DNA from: Saprospiraceae bacterium
Lineage (GTDB): Bacteria; Bacteroidota; Bacteroidia; Chitinophagales; Saprospiraceae
NCBI GenBank assembly: GCA_016722295.1
Contig: JADKGL010000013.1
Coordinates: 13,480 to 77,479, forward strand
DNA: 64,000 bases
Direction of reading: 5' to 3'
Part shown: positions 9,639 through 18,691 of the stretch, piece after piece
How positions within the stretch are numbered: position 1 is the stretch's first letter
How the letters are laid out: each line of letters begins with the position of its first letter
Program-made: the position numbers and the translations under genes
Notes under the pieces: generated by a model
What the model saw: the letters and a program-made list of their open reading frames with translations, nothing else
What the model was told of the DNA's origin: nothing
The model's database searches: none

Positions 9639-10805
9639 TTAACATAACTTTTTTACAGCCTCTGCTACTTTGATTGCTACAGATTCATCCAAAGCATGTG
9701 GGATGATTTGATCTGGTCGTATATCTGTCACACAAGATGCGATAGCTTCTGCAGCTGCGAACTTCATAGCAAGTGTGATTTGTTTAGCCCTTCCTTGCAA
9801 TGCTCCTAAGAATATACCTGGAAAAGCAAGCACATTGTTGACTTGGTTAGGGAGATCTGATCGCCCTGTGCCTACTACAAGTGCACCACCTTTATATGCT
9901 TCTTCTGGCATAATTTCTGGTGTTGGGTTAGCGAGTGCTAGGATCAATGGATCTTTAGCCATATTGCGTATATCATCTGCTGTTAATAAATTGGCCCTAC
10001 TTACGCCTATAAATACATCAGCATTATGCATTGCTTTGAATAAATCACCTGAGATTTTTTCTTTGTTTGTGTGTTCTAATAATTTAATTTTGACTGCATT
10101 GAGATCAGCGCGATCAGCTTGAAGAATTCCTTTAGTATCAGTTACAATGATATCTTTTACTAATCTTTGATTGGGTGTATTGGGATCTTTTTTTGTCAAA
10201 TATTTTGCAATGGTGATTCCCGCAGCACCAGCACCGTTAATCACCAATTTTAAATCTTCCATTTTTCTGTTCGTCAATTTGCAAAAATTGATTAATGCCG
10301 CTAGGACTACGATAGCCGTGCCATGTTGATCATCATGAAATACTGGAATTCCAATATCTTGGAGTCGCTCTTCAATTTCAAAACATCTAGGAGAAGAGAT
10401 ATCTTCAAGGTTGATTCCTCCAAACACAGGTGCAATATTTCTAACGATATTAATAATTTCTTCTGTGTCTTGCGTCTCTACACAAATTGGGAATGCATTG
10501 ATTCCAGCAAATCGTTTGAATAGCATTGCTTTGCCTTCCATAACTGGTATTGAAGCTTTAGCTCCAATATTGCCCAGTCCAAGCACTGATGATCCATCGC
10601 TGAATATAGCGACCGTATTTCTTTTAATAGTAAGGTCATATACTTTACTTGGATCTTTGTATATTTCAAGACAAGGTTGCGCCACACCAGGGGAATAAGC
10701 TAATGCAAGATGGTCACTAGTCGTTAAGGGAATTCTATTCTCGACGCTAATCTTTCCACCGACATCATAATGCATTTCTAATGATCTTTTAAATAAATCA
10801 GCCAT
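9639..10805 (-). CDS. Malic enzyme (oxaloacetate-decarboxylating malate dehydrogenase)
   Basis: This enzyme oxidatively decarboxylates malate to pyruvate, producing NAD(P)H. The N-terminal malic domain holds LAYSPGVAQPC, the substrate segment around KRNTVAIFSDGSSVLGLG and the metal-binding HDDQHGTA. The NAD-binding domain holds GAGAAGITIAKYL and LALANPTPEI. The length is 388 residues from the ATG at 10805, the short single-domain form. It lacks the phosphotransacetylase-like extension found in the roughly 760-residue MaeB type. The frame extends to a GTG at 10859, but a TATGTTTG promoter element at 10831-10838 lies between the two, so I prefer the ATG. The cofactor (NAD or NADP) cannot be decided by eye. 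Confidence 0.93.
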   Translation of the reverse strand: MADLFKRSLEMHYDVGGKISVENRIPLTTSDHLALAYSPGVAQPCLEIYKDPSKVYDLTIKRNTVAIFSDGSSVLGLGNIGAKASIPVMEGKAMLFKRFAGINAFPICVETQDTEEIINIVRNIAPVFGGINLEDISSPRCFEIEERLQDIGIPVFHDDQHGTAIVVLAALINFCKLTNRKMEDLKLVINGAGAAGITIAKYLTKKDPNTPNQRLVKDIIVTDTKGILQADRADLNAVKIKLLEHTNKEKISGDLFKAMHNADVFIGVSRANLLTADDIRNMAKDPLILALANPTPEIMPEEAYKGGALVVGTGRSDLPNQVNNVLAFPGIFLGALQGRAKQITLAMKFAAAEAIASCVTDIRPDQIIPHALDESVAIKVAEAVKKLC

Positions 10806-10830
10806 ATCAGGTAATTTTAAAAATGGGTGA

Positions 10831-10838
10831 CAAACATA
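10831..10838 (-). promoter_or_regulatory. -7 promoter element (TATGTTTG) of the malic enzyme gene
   Basis: The minus strand reads TATGTTTG, 25 bp upstream of the ATG at 10805. It excludes the longer GTG start at 10859. Confidence 0.6.
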
Positions 10839-10903
10839 CAATATTTTGCTCTGCAGCACATCTTATATTCAAAAATCTGTTGAAAAAAAGAATTTAAGCC
10901 GCT

Positions 10904-11545
10904 TTAAGCTGTTCCTGGCAACATTGGAACGAATTTATAGTGCCCAAATGTTTCTTTTTTAATCTTTCCATCTTCTAGTTTACTAATTCTATACATGATT
11001 TGATCATTATTCTTGCCGATAGGGACTACCATTATACCTCCTACAACCAATTGATCAATCAATTTCATTACATTCTCTGGAGCTGCCGCTGTGACTAGGA
11101 TTCTATCAAATGGTGCAAAGCGAGGCAAGCCTTCAAATCCATCCCCAAAAAATGTACGTATGAGTCCATAACCTATTTCATGAATGCGTTTCGCTGTTTT
11201 GTCATGAAGATGTTTGTGCCTTTCGATAGAATAGACTTTTGCACCCATCTCGTGTAACACACATGCTTGATACCCAGATCCAAGTCCTACCTCCATGATT
11301 TTATTTTTAGGTTCTATATTTAATAAACTCGTTTGCATTGCAACTGTATAGGGTTGTGAAATGGTCTGTTCACAATCGATGGGAAATGCATTGTCTTTGT
11401 ATGCCCATTCACCAAAAGCATTATCTAAAAATAAGTGCCTTGGTACTCTCCTAATAGCTTCTAAAACCTCAAGATTTGAGATTCCTTTTAATCGCAATTC
11501 TTCAACTAATTGATTGCGCAAACCCTTATGTCGATAGCTATCCAA
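10904..11545 (-). CDS. pcm: Protein-L-isoaspartate O-methyltransferase
   Basis: Pcm methylates isoaspartyl residues in damaged proteins so that they can revert to aspartate. The family segments are clear: YRHKGLRNQLVEELRLKGI at the N terminus, VPRHLF, the region around AYKDNAFPIDCEQTISQPY, the SAM motif MEVGLGSGYQA and the late segment VTAAAPENV. No ATG is available at the N terminus. The frame goes up to a TTG at 11602, but a TATATTTG promoter element at 11566-11573 cuts it. The TTG at 11545 gives MDSYRHKGLR, which matches where family members normally begin, so I use it (213 residues). The gene lies upstream of the malic enzyme gene but has its own promoter. It is divergent from the phosphohexomutase gene. 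Confidence 0.93.
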   Translation of the reverse strand: MDSYRHKGLRNQLVEELRLKGISNLEVLEAIRRVPRHLFLDNAFGEWAYKDNAFPIDCEQTISQPYTVAMQTSLLNIEPKNKIMEVGLGSGYQACVLHEMGAKVYSIERHKHLHDKTAKRIHEIGYGLIRTFFGDGFEGLPRFAPFDRILVTAAAPENVMKLIDQLVVGGIMVVPIGKNNDQIMYRISKLEDGKIKKETFGHYKFVPMLPGTA

Positions 11546-11565
11546 AATTGTTTTGATTTTCAATG

Positions 11566-11573
11566 CAAATATA
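11566..11573 (-). promoter_or_regulatory. -7 promoter element (TATATTTG) of pcm
   Basis: The minus strand reads TATATTTG, about 20 bp before the TTG start at 11545. It forces a start downstream of the longest frame. Confidence 0.65.
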
Positions 11574-11624
11574 ATAATTTTATTTAATATGTTTGGGAGC
11601 AAAACTCATTTCATAAAAAGATTG

Positions 11625-11632
11625 TAAATTTG
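11625..11632 (+). promoter_or_regulatory. -7 promoter element (TAAATTTG) of the phosphohexomutase gene
   Basis: TAAATTTG lies 21 bp upstream of the ATG at 11654. It is a clean match to TAnnTTTG. Confidence 0.65.
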
Positions 11633-11653
11633 CATTTTACAATTGTTGATTAA

Positions 11654-13048
11654 ATGGATCAAATTAAATTTGGAACGGACGGATGGAGGGCTATCATTGC
11701 TGATACTTACACTGTTGAAAACGTGCGACGTGTTGCAGAAGGAACAGCATTGTGGATGAAGTCAAAAGGGTTTCGAAAAGTAGTTATCGGACATGATTGT
11801 AGATTTGGAGGTAAATTATTCCTTCAGGAAGCTTGTCGTGTGCTTGGTGGACATGAAATTGAGTGTTTTTATGCTGAAGGATATGTAAGTACTCCTATGG
11901 TTTCACTTGGCGTATTGCAGCAAAAGGCTGATATTGGTATCGTTATCACAGCAAGCCATAATCCACCAGATTATAATGGCTTTAAATTAAAGTCTTCTTA
12001 TGGCGGGCCAACCATTCCTTCAGATATAGAACAAGTCGAATCGTTAATTCCTGATAAGGAGATATTACCGAAGCAAGATTTTTCTACTTTAAATTCAATT
12101 GGGATTCTTAAAAAGGTGGATCTTGAACAAGCTTATTTTGATCATGTGATTTCACATTTTAATTTGCAGTTGATTCAAGAGAAAACAAATGTTGCATTTG
12201 ATGCAATGTATGGAGCAGGGCAGCGCATAATGACGCGTTTGTTTCCAAAATTAAAATCATTTCATTGTAGTTGGAATCCTGGATTTGATGGTACTGCTCC
12301 TGAGCCAATATCAAAAAACCTTACAGAAATTACAGCATTTCTAAAGGAAAATCCAGATCAGTATACAGCAATAGCTAATGATGGCGATGCTGATCGAGTA
12401 TGCATGATTGATCCCAATGGAAACATGGTAGATTCTCACCACATCCTCCTTTTACTTGTACATTACTTAGCAGGTTATAAGAAAATGACAGGTAAAATAG
12501 TAGTTAGCTTTTCAGTGACAAACAAATTAAAAAAATTAGCAGATTACTATGGTCTAGAGTTGGTTGTCACGAAGATTGGATTTAAGTATATCGCTGAATA
12601 TATGATATCAGAAGATGTGCTTGTAGCTGGTGAAGAATCAGGAGGCCTTGCTATAAAAGGTCATATTCCAGAACGCGATGGTGTATGGATAGGTATTACA
12701 ATTTTGGAATTCATGGCTGCAACTGGAAAAACAATCAATGAATTGATCCAAGATGTATATCAGATTACAGGATCTTTTGCTTATGATCGATTGGACTTAC
12801 ATCTTAGTGATGATCAAATGTCAAAAGTAAAGCAAAGATTAGCAAATGATAAATTTGATCAATGGGGAGACTTTCATTGCATTAATTTTGAATCGTTGGA
12901 TGGGCAAAAATATTACTTTGAAGATGATGCATGGTTGATGTTCAGAGCATCAGGTACTGAACCGGTTTTGCGTATCTATGCTCAAGGCAAGGATATGGAT
13001 GTTGTAAAAAATATCCATCAAGCAGCACGAAAAGAATTAGGGCTGTAA
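11654..13048 (+). CDS. Alpha-D-phosphohexomutase (phosphoglucomutase/phosphomannomutase family)
   Basis: This 464-residue enzyme moves a phosphate between the 1 and 6 positions of a hexose, feeding cell-wall and sugar-nucleotide synthesis. All four family loops are visible. The catalytic serine loop is TASHNPPDYNG with Ser101. The metal-binding loop is DGDAD at residues 243-247, the sugar-binding loop GEESGG at 326-331, and the phosphate-binding loop RASGTEP lies near 435. The N terminus starts with FGTDGWRAII, as in the family. Whether it prefers glucose, mannose or glucosamine phosphates cannot be told from these motifs. A membrane protein gene follows after 19 bp and is probably co-transcribed. 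Confidence 0.93.
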   Translation: MDQIKFGTDGWRAIIADTYTVENVRRVAEGTALWMKSKGFRKVVIGHDCRFGGKLFLQEACRVLGGHEIECFYAEGYVSTPMVSLGVLQQKADIGIVITASHNPPDYNGFKLKSSYGGPTIPSDIEQVESLIPDKEILPKQDFSTLNSIGILKKVDLEQAYFDHVISHFNLQLIQEKTNVAFDAMYGAGQRIMTRLFPKLKSFHCSWNPGFDGTAPEPISKNLTEITAFLKENPDQYTAIANDGDADRVCMIDPNGNMVDSHHILLLLVHYLAGYKKMTGKIVVSFSVTNKLKKLADYYGLELVVTKIGFKYIAEYMISEDVLVAGEESGGLAIKGHIPERDGVWIGITILEFMAATGKTINELIQDVYQITGSFAYDRLDLHLSDDQMSKVKQRLANDKFDQWGDFHCINFESLDGQKYYFEDDAWLMFRASGTEPVLRIYAQGKDMDVVKNIHQAARKELGL

Positions 13049-13067
13049 TACTAATATAGTAAAAGCA

Positions 13068-13763
13068 ATGGATGTTTTTTCAGATTACAAACTTAAGGAT
13101 GTAGACAAGGAGTGCATTGAAGATTTGCTTTTGAAAGTCGAGGTTTCATTTGATATACAATTTATAAAGGGCGAGTTATATTATATCGGCACCTTTGGAG
13201 AACTTTGTGATCATATCAATAATAAAATCAAACTAGAAACAGTAGACGATTGCACAAGTCAACAAGCATTTTATAAATTACGTAATGCATTATCAAAAAC
13301 ACTTCAGATCGAAACTAAAACAATTTCCGTTAATCATTTACTTAAGGAGCTTTTACCTCGACGAAATAGGCGTTCAAAAATAACAACATTGGAAGAGAAT
13401 TTAGGCATTAAGCTCAATATATTAAGACCACCATATTGGGTTACAAGAATAATTTTAATTGCATTTCTTTTTTCTGTTGTCGGACTTTTTTTTAACTTCC
13501 AAATAGGATTTGCAGGACTTATGTGTTCAATAATAGGATTTTGGATTAGCATTAAAATTGGAAACGAATTTGACCTAGAATCTGTAGGCCAAGTTGCTGA
13601 AAAAATGTGCAGAGAAAATTACTTACAATCTAGACGAAATCCAAAGACATTTAATAGAAGTGAAATTGAAAAAGTATTGATTGATTGGTTCAGTCTTCAC
13701 TTGAGCTTAGAAAGAAGTAAATTAACCAAAGATGCAATTTTACAAGTAGGTATTAAAAATTAA
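13068..13763 (+). CDS. Hypothetical membrane protein with ACP-like N-terminal part
   Basis: I do not recognise a named family. The protein has 231 residues. Residues 1-110 look soluble and alpha-helical; the stretch from SFDIQFIKGELYYIGTFGEL into the following D-x-I segment is loosely reminiscent of acyl-carrier-protein-like folds, but no phosphopantetheine DSL serine motif is present. Two hydrophobic segments at about residues 125-142 and 147-163 should span the inner membrane. A soluble tail of about 65 residues follows. It starts 19 bp after the phosphohexomutase stop, so the two are likely one transcript. A link to sugar or lipid metabolism is only an inference from that position. A 9-bp inverted repeat follows the stop codon. 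Confidence 0.7.
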   Translation: MDVFSDYKLKDVDKECIEDLLLKVEVSFDIQFIKGELYYIGTFGELCDHINNKIKLETVDDCTSQQAFYKLRNALSKTLQIETKTISVNHLLKELLPRRNRRSKITTLEENLGIKLNILRPPYWVTRIILIAFLFSVVGLFFNFQIGFAGLMCSIIGFWISIKIGNEFDLESVGQVAEKMCRENYLQSRRNPKTFNRSEIEKVLIDWFSLHLSLERSKLTKDAILQVGIKN

Positions 13764-13776
13764 TATACTAATTGTT

Positions 13777-13800
13777 ATGAATCATGAATTAATGATTCAT
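13777..13800. terminator. Perfect hairpin between convergent genes
   Basis: ATGAATCAT at 13777-13785 and ATGATTCAT at 13792-13800 form a perfect nine-base stem with a six-base loop. Only two T residues follow. Its place between the convergent 13068 gene and ftsH suggests a bidirectional terminator. Confidence 0.5.
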
Positions 13801-13886
13801 TTAAAATTCTTGAAAAATCAAATTATTGTTCGTGAATTTATTGCAAATTTTTCTGTTTAAAACAATCCTGCTTTAGAGCAAATATC

Positions 13887-15860
13887 TCAAACTCCCAAAT
13901 CTACAATAGTCTCGCCTTGTCTTTCATCAGATACATGCTGACCTGAAAGAGGCTGAGGTTCCGCATGTTTGTCTTTGTGATAAGGACTTGGTCCGATCAA
14001 TCGCTCAACATCAGTTTTAAGTAGCACTTCTTTTTTTAATAATTCTTGAGCCAAGATTTCTAATTCTTGTCTGCGTTCAGAAAGCAATTGCTGTGCTCTT
14101 TCATATTGACCGTCGATTTGTTTTCGCACTTCTTCATCCATTATCTTTGCAGTCTCATCGCTATATGGTCTTGTGAAGCCTTCTTGCGACATGCCATAGA
14201 ATGACACGTTTCCAATTTTTTCGTTCATACCGTATACTGAAATCATACTGTATGACATTCTCGTGACATGATCTAGATCGCTCTGAGCACCTGTTGATAT
14301 TTTATTGAAAATTAATTTTTCAGCTGCACGTCCTCCCATTGTCATACACATACGATCGAGCAAGGCTTCCGTACGCGTGATATATTCTTCTTTCGGCAAA
14401 TATTGCGCATAACCTAAAGTCCCAATTCCTCTTGGTACAATAGTTACTTTTACCAATGGTGAAGCGAAAGGCAAATACCAACCACAGATCGCATGACCTG
14501 CCTCATGATAGGCTATGACTTGTTTTTCTTCTGGCGAGATTAATTTATTCTTTTTCTCTAGTCCACCGATCACGCGATCTAAAGCGTAATTGAAGTCGTC
14601 GAGATCAATTTCTGTTTTATTTCTACGTGCGGCAACTAATGCAGATTCATTACATACGTTTGCAATTTCTGCTCCAGCAAAACCAGGTGTCATTTCAGCC
14701 AATACTTCTGGTGTAACTGTTGGAGAAAGTTTTAATTTTTTTAAATGCACTTTAAAGATTTGTGCTCTTCCTATCAAATCTGGTGGATCTATGGAAATCT
14801 GTCGATCAAATCGTCCTGGGCGCAATAAAGCCGAGTCGAGGATATCTGGACGGTTGGTTGCCGCCATTAGTATTACTCCTTTATCTGTGCTAAATCCGTC
14901 CATTTCAACAAGAAGCTGATTCAAGGTATTTTCTCTTTCATCATTGCCTCCTTGAACTTGAGTTTTACCTCGAGCTCGTCCTACAGCGTCTATTTCATCT
15001 ATGAACACGATACAAGGCGCTTTCTCACGCGCTTGTCTGAATAAATCTCTCACTCTAGATGCGCCGACACCAACAAACATCTCCACAAAATCAGAACCTG
15101 ATATAGTAAAGAACGGCACGGCTGCTTCACCTGCTACTGCTTTAGCTAAAAGTGTTTTACCAGTTCCGGGAGGGCCTACAAGCAATACTCCTTTTGGAAT
15201 TTTACCTCCTAGGCTTGTATATTTTTTTGGATTTTTCAGAAAATCCACTACTTCCATTACTTCTTCCTTTGCTTCTTCGAGTCCTGCAACATCTTCAAAA
15301 GTTATATGCGAGTTCATGTTCTTTTCAAACAGGGTAGCCTTTGATTTTCCAATATTGAACAATTGTCCACCTGGTCCAGCTCCTCCACCGCCAACTTTGC
15401 GCATGACATACATCCACAATACAAGTATAATGAGGAATGGGATCAAAAAACCAAGTATAGTGCCAAACCAATTTTCTTTTTCAGAATAGTTTATATCAAT
15501 TTTTTTTGGTAAGGTTTCATTCATTTTATCGACTTTTTCTGCAAAATGTTCAGAAGGTCCGGAGTTAAAATGATAATTTGGTCGATTTGCAAAATTTGAT
15601 TTTAAAGCATCTTTGTAATCTTCTTTGGTAAGCGCTTCTTTTTTAAGATAAACATATACTTTGTTACCATTGATGACTTCTACCTTTTCAAGGTCGCCAT
15701 TTGCCGCCATTTGTTGAAAGCGAGAATAATTAATTGGATCTTGAGTAGGATTGCTGATGTAAAATAAATTCACACCGATGATGGCTAAAAAGATGATACC
15801 ATAGATCCAATATGCATTGAATCCTGTATTCTTTTTGGGGCTATTGTTTTCTGGTTCCAT
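13887..15860 (-). CDS. ftsH: ATP-dependent zinc metalloprotease FtsH
   Basis: FtsH is a membrane-anchored AAA protease that degrades unassembled or short-lived membrane and cytosolic proteins. The 657 residues contain a first membrane span at about 17-37, a periplasmic domain, a second span at about 132-153, and the AAA module. That module has Walker A GPPGTGKT at 229-236, Walker B IVFIDEID at 284-291 and the second region of homology near 337-357. The zinc-protease motif HEAGH is at 452-456. Length and order are normal. It starts with ATG at 15860 and lies 92 bp downstream of rsfS on the same strand. The order birA, rsfS, ftsH is, to my knowledge, common in Bacteroidota. Confidence 0.98.
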   Translation of the reverse strand: MEPENNSPKKNTGFNAYWIYGIIFLAIIGVNLFYISNPTQDPINYSRFQQMAANGDLEKVEVINGNKVYVYLKKEALTKEDYKDALKSNFANRPNYHFNSGPSEHFAEKVDKMNETLPKKIDINYSEKENWFGTILGFLIPFLIILVLWMYVMRKVGGGGAGPGGQLFNIGKSKATLFEKNMNSHITFEDVAGLEEAKEEVMEVVDFLKNPKKYTSLGGKIPKGVLLVGPPGTGKTLLAKAVAGEAAVPFFTISGSDFVEMFVGVGASRVRDLFRQAREKAPCIVFIDEIDAVGRARGKTQVQGGNDERENTLNQLLVEMDGFSTDKGVILMAATNRPDILDSALLRPGRFDRQISIDPPDLIGRAQIFKVHLKKLKLSPTVTPEVLAEMTPGFAGAEIANVCNESALVAARRNKTEIDLDDFNYALDRVIGGLEKKNKLISPEEKQVIAYHEAGHAICGWYLPFASPLVKVTIVPRGIGTLGYAQYLPKEEYITRTEALLDRMCMTMGGRAAEKLIFNKISTGAQSDLDHVTRMSYSMISVYGMNEKIGNVSFYGMSQEGFTRPYSDETAKIMDEEVRKQIDGQYERAQQLLSERRQELEILAQELLKKEVLLKTDVERLIGPSPYHKDKHAEPQPLSGQHVSDERQGETIVDLGV

Positions 15861-15952
15861 ATATTTTTGACTCTATTGAGATATTAATTTAACGAATAAA
15901 ACGTATTTCGGTTTTTAATGTGGACTTGTTGAGCGTTAATTACTTCTTAAAA

Positions 15953-16342
15953 TTAGATATTTTGATACTCAATACGATGTGCATCTGCCCACAATTCTTC
16001 CAAATCATAGAAATATCTTGCTTCTCGATCAAATACATGAACTACCACGTCAAAAAAATCAACTAAGACCCATTTAGCAGCCAATTGACCTTCTGTGTGG
16101 GCATATTGAACTTGGGCTTCTGCTTTTGCTCTTTTGACCAAATTTCCAGCGATTGCCTTTATCTGTGTATTACTTTCTCCTTCACATATGATAAAATGCT
16201 TTGCTGGAGCATCCTCTAGTTTACTCAAGTCTAAATGAACAATATTCTTCCCCTTGATGTCTTGAATGCTATCAATAACGAGATCCAAAAATGTCGTATC
16301 TTGGGCGTCTTTTTTAAGTGATTTTGCTTTTACTTTCGGCAA
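15953..16342 (-). CDS. rsfS: Ribosome silencing factor RsfS
   Basis: RsfS binds ribosomal protein uL14 and blocks joining of the two ribosomal subunits when nutrients are scarce. The 129-residue protein shows the family core from LVIDSIQDIKGKNIVHLDLS through FIICEGESNTQIKAIA and EGQLAAKWVLVDFFDVVVHVF to a REARYFYDLEELWADA segment. Normal family length is about 110-130 residues. No ATG is available at the N terminus; a TTG at 16342 is the first possible start after the TATCTTTG promoter element. The gene is divergent from birA and upstream of ftsH on the same strand, so rsfS and ftsH are probably co-transcribed. Confidence 0.95.
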   Translation of the reverse strand: MPKVKAKSLKKDAQDTTFLDLVIDSIQDIKGKNIVHLDLSKLEDAPAKHFIICEGESNTQIKAIAGNLVKRAKAEAQVQYAHTEGQLAAKWVLVDFFDVVVHVFDREARYFYDLEELWADAHRIEYQNI

Positions 16343-16361
16343 TATTTTAGATTTAATGTAA

Positions 16362-16369
16362 CAAAGATA
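16362..16369 (-). promoter_or_regulatory. -7 promoter element (TATCTTTG) of rsfS
   Basis: The minus strand reads TATCTTTG, 19 bp upstream of the TTG start at 16342. It supports TTG as the real start. Confidence 0.65.
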
Positions 16370-16394
16370 ATAGATAATTTATTTATAGCCAGCT

Positions 16395-17149
16395 ATGGAC
16401 TTTCAAAATGCAAAATATCCATTTCCTCATATTTGTTTTAAACAAATAGACTCCACAAATAAATATCTACTTGATAATCTATCAAAAATTAGTCCATTAC
16501 ATGGATTTATGGCTATTTCAGACTTCCAGACAGAAGGAAGAGGACAATATGGCAGAACTTGGGAAAGTGAGTCAGGAAAAATATACTCTGTAGTATAGCA
16601 TTGGACTGTAGTTTTCTTCCCTTAGATAAGATATTTGGTCTACATTTGATCGCTTCGCTTTCTGTTCGAGATTTGATTTCAAAATATAGTTCAAATGTAT
16701 CAATAAAGTGGCCAAATGATATCTACATAAAAGATCGAAAAGTAGCGGGAATTTTGGTAGAAAATACGATGCGAAAAAATGCTTTACAATGGACTGTGAT
16801 TGGGACTGGAATAAATGTATTCCAAGACCAGTTTTCAAAAAATTTGCAAGCATGTTGTATGCAAAAAAACACCAATTCTATTTTAGAACTCGACTATTTA
16901 GTTTTTGAACTTCATCAACAGATTTTATCCAATTATGAAAAACTATTGATGGGACAGTTTAAACGTTTACTTGAGGAGTATAATGAATGTTTGTTTCGTC
17001 GATTCCAGCGTGTGAATTTATTGGACAAATCTTCTGAAACGGTCACTGGAATTGTCCAAGGTGTTGATGGCGAAGGAAAGATGCTGTTGCAGGTTGGTGA
17101 TAGTGTATTTCGCTTAAATTACGGGGATTATACATGGAAATTAATCTAA
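16395..17149 (+). pseudogene. birA: Biotin--[acetyl-CoA-carboxylase] ligase, split by a one-base frameshift
   Basis: Two adjacent frames encode one biotin protein ligase, which attaches biotin to acetyl-CoA carboxylase. The first part has the substrate lead DSTNKYL and the biotin-binding GRGQYGRTW. It then stops at 16598 after GKIYSVV. The second frame carries IKWPNDIYI, the catalytic lysine segment VAGILVE and GTGINV. Adding one A to the five-A run near 16577-16581 restores GKNILCSIALDCSFLPLDK, giving about 251 residues without the N-terminal DNA-binding domain of the E. coli type. Biotin ligase is normally essential, so a sequencing indel is more likely than real loss. The start is the ATG at 16395, divergent from rsfS. 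Confidence 0.85.
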
Positions 17150-17198
17150 TATGAGTTCATTTAAATTTTAATTTATTATTAAATTCAGATTATTTGTT

Positions 17199-17206
17199 TA
17201 TTTTTG
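17199..17206 (+). promoter_or_regulatory. -7 promoter element (TATTTTTG) of the Omp28-like gene
   Basis: TATTTTTG matches TAnnTTTG and lies 17 bp upstream of the ATG at 17224. It excludes the in-frame TTG at 17194 as a start. Confidence 0.6.
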
Positions 17207-17223
17207 TACCAAATATCTTATTG

Positions 17224-18216
17224 ATGAATAGAATTTTACTTTTTGCTGCATTGATTTTAGTGTCCTTTAGCCAAAGTTTCGGACAGTCTAAGCGATATAT
17301 CCACCTAGAACATTTTACGAATACAAGATGTAGTTCTTGTGGATCAATTAACCCTGGTTTCTACAATGTGATTAGTGGGTATGAAGGTTCATACCATCAT
17401 ATGACTATTCATCCTTCTTTTCCATATTCTTCATGTGCATTGTATCAAGCAAATATTTCAGAAAATACAGCTAGAACGAATTTTTATGGAGTTACTGGTA
17501 CACCAACAGTTGTAATGAATGGTGGAGTTAAGAGAGGCGCTAGTCAGATAAGTTCTGCATTATTAACACAAGAATTAGCAAAGACTTCTCCAATAGAAAT
17601 CCGTGTAAAGGAGATTGGGACAATGTCAAGATCTGTAACTGTAGAAATCAAAGTCACAGGAACCAGACCTTCGGCAAACTATAAAATTTACGTTGCTGCT
17701 GCTGAAAAAGAATTAAATTTTGCATCTCCAAATGGAGAAAGACTACATCATAATGTATTCAGAAAATTTGTTTCTGCTGTAGATGGGGAAGCGATCACTT
17801 TACCTGCTGAAGGTTCAAGTATTATTTTAAATTTTAATTACACAGTAAGTTCTACTTGGGTAGAATCACAAATGTATGCATTGGTTTGGGTTCAAGATGC
17901 TGCTTCTAAGGAAATATTGAATTCAGGAACAAAATTTGATCCAGTGACGACATCTGTCGAAGAGTCGAGCATACCAGGTTTTAAAATTTATCCTAACCCT
18001 GTAAAAGATCAGGTTAATGTACGATTTGAGTCTGGAGTAAATGCACAAACTGCAGTAGCGATCACAAATATTTTTGGCAAAGAGTTGAAAAATTCAAGTT
18101 TAAAATCAGGTGCAACTTCATACAGCATTCCTGTAGCTGAATTACCAAAGGGAATTTATTTTATAAGATTCAGTGCGAATGGAAAGAGTGTAACAAGAAA
18201 GTGGTTTAAAGATTAG
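17224..18216 (+). CDS. Omp28-like secreted protein with T9SS type A sorting domain
   Basis: This 330-residue protein has a signal peptide (MNRILLFAALILVSFSQSFG). A thioredoxin-like N-terminal region of the Omp28-related kind follows, with the motif RCSSCGSINPGF and the later segment FYGVTGTPTVVMNG, typical of a thioredoxin fold with a CxxC pair. A beta-rich middle follows. The last 80 residues are a type A T9SS sorting domain starting at FKIYPNPVKDQVNV and ending with a GIYFIRF segment and a basic tail. It is probably secreted and attached to the cell surface. Redox activity of the CSSC pair is possible but not shown. The ATG at 17224 is chosen because of the promoter element at 17199. A clear terminator follows. 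Confidence 0.85.
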   Translation: MNRILLFAALILVSFSQSFGQSKRYIHLEHFTNTRCSSCGSINPGFYNVISGYEGSYHHMTIHPSFPYSSCALYQANISENTARTNFYGVTGTPTVVMNGGVKRGASQISSALLTQELAKTSPIEIRVKEIGTMSRSVTVEIKVTGTRPSANYKIYVAAAEKELNFASPNGERLHHNVFRKFVSAVDGEAITLPAEGSSIILNFNYTVSSTWVESQMYALVWVQDAASKEILNSGTKFDPVTTSVEESSIPGFKIYPNPVKDQVNVRFESGVNAQTAVAITNIFGKELKNSSLKSGATSYSIPVAELPKGIYFIRFSANGKSVTRKWFKD

Positions 18217-18242
18217 TTTTAATCTTCTAAGAAATAAGAAAA

Positions 18243-18269
18243 GGGATGGTCATTGATCATCCCTTTTTT
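18243..18269 (+). terminator. Rho-independent terminator of the Omp28-like gene
   Basis: GGGATGGTC at 18243-18251 pairs with GATCATCCC at 18255-18263 (one G-U pair) around an ATT loop. Six T residues follow. Confidence 0.85.
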
Positions 18270-18279
18270 ATTATAAATA

Positions 18280-18533
18280 GGGCTTGCTCAGAAAGTATTT
18301 TGGGTCTTTTTCAACAGCATAGTAATATAAATTCGTTAAGAATTGGCGAAGCGTTGGAGCCAATTTAGAATTTATATTACGGTTTTGCGTAGCAAAAATC
18401 CTTTGAATGAATGAAGTGGTGCGAAGCAATCGAGTGAATGATTTCACTCGATAACGAAAGAACTGACTTATCCTTGAGTCAGCTTCAAAGAAAATGAACG
18501 TATGTAGCCTAAGAAAACTGACTTTGCAAGACC
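18280..18533. mobile_element. Candidate MITE-like element with TA target duplication
   Basis: A 254-bp non-coding block is bounded by imperfect terminal inverted repeats. The left end reads GGGCTTGCTCAGAAAGT and the right end, reverse complemented, reads GGTCTTGCAAAGTCAGT, with 12 of 17 positions equal. Both ends are flanked by TA (18278-18279 and 18534-18535). Inside are three further inverted repeats: one arm pair starting TAATATAAATTC near 18330, CGAGTGA/TCACTCG, and CTGACT/AGTCAG. TA flanks suit the Tc1/mariner or IS630 group. It lies between convergent genes and could instead be a structured RNA. About 160 further bases up to 18691 show nothing I can name. Confidence 0.45.
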
Positions 18534-18691
18534 TAGCAAAATATTAATCCAAAGAAGTGCACAAATTTTAATGGATTTCTTGTAATATGCTTGAATGTTA
18601 AAATTATGAATTCAGCCTAAAGTCCTCATTTAAAGATAAATTAAAGTTTTTTAAAGAGAGCCTAATTACATTCAGTAAATTCAAAATCCAT

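Noticed and set aside
10411..10698. Plus-strand frames opposite the malic enzyme gene
   Set aside because: They mirror the conserved malic enzyme codons and have no independent support such as a promoter or family motif.
15001..15489. 162-codon plus-strand frame opposite ftsH
   Set aside because: It lies wholly antisense to the well-supported ftsH AAA domain and its product is low-complexity with no recognisable features.
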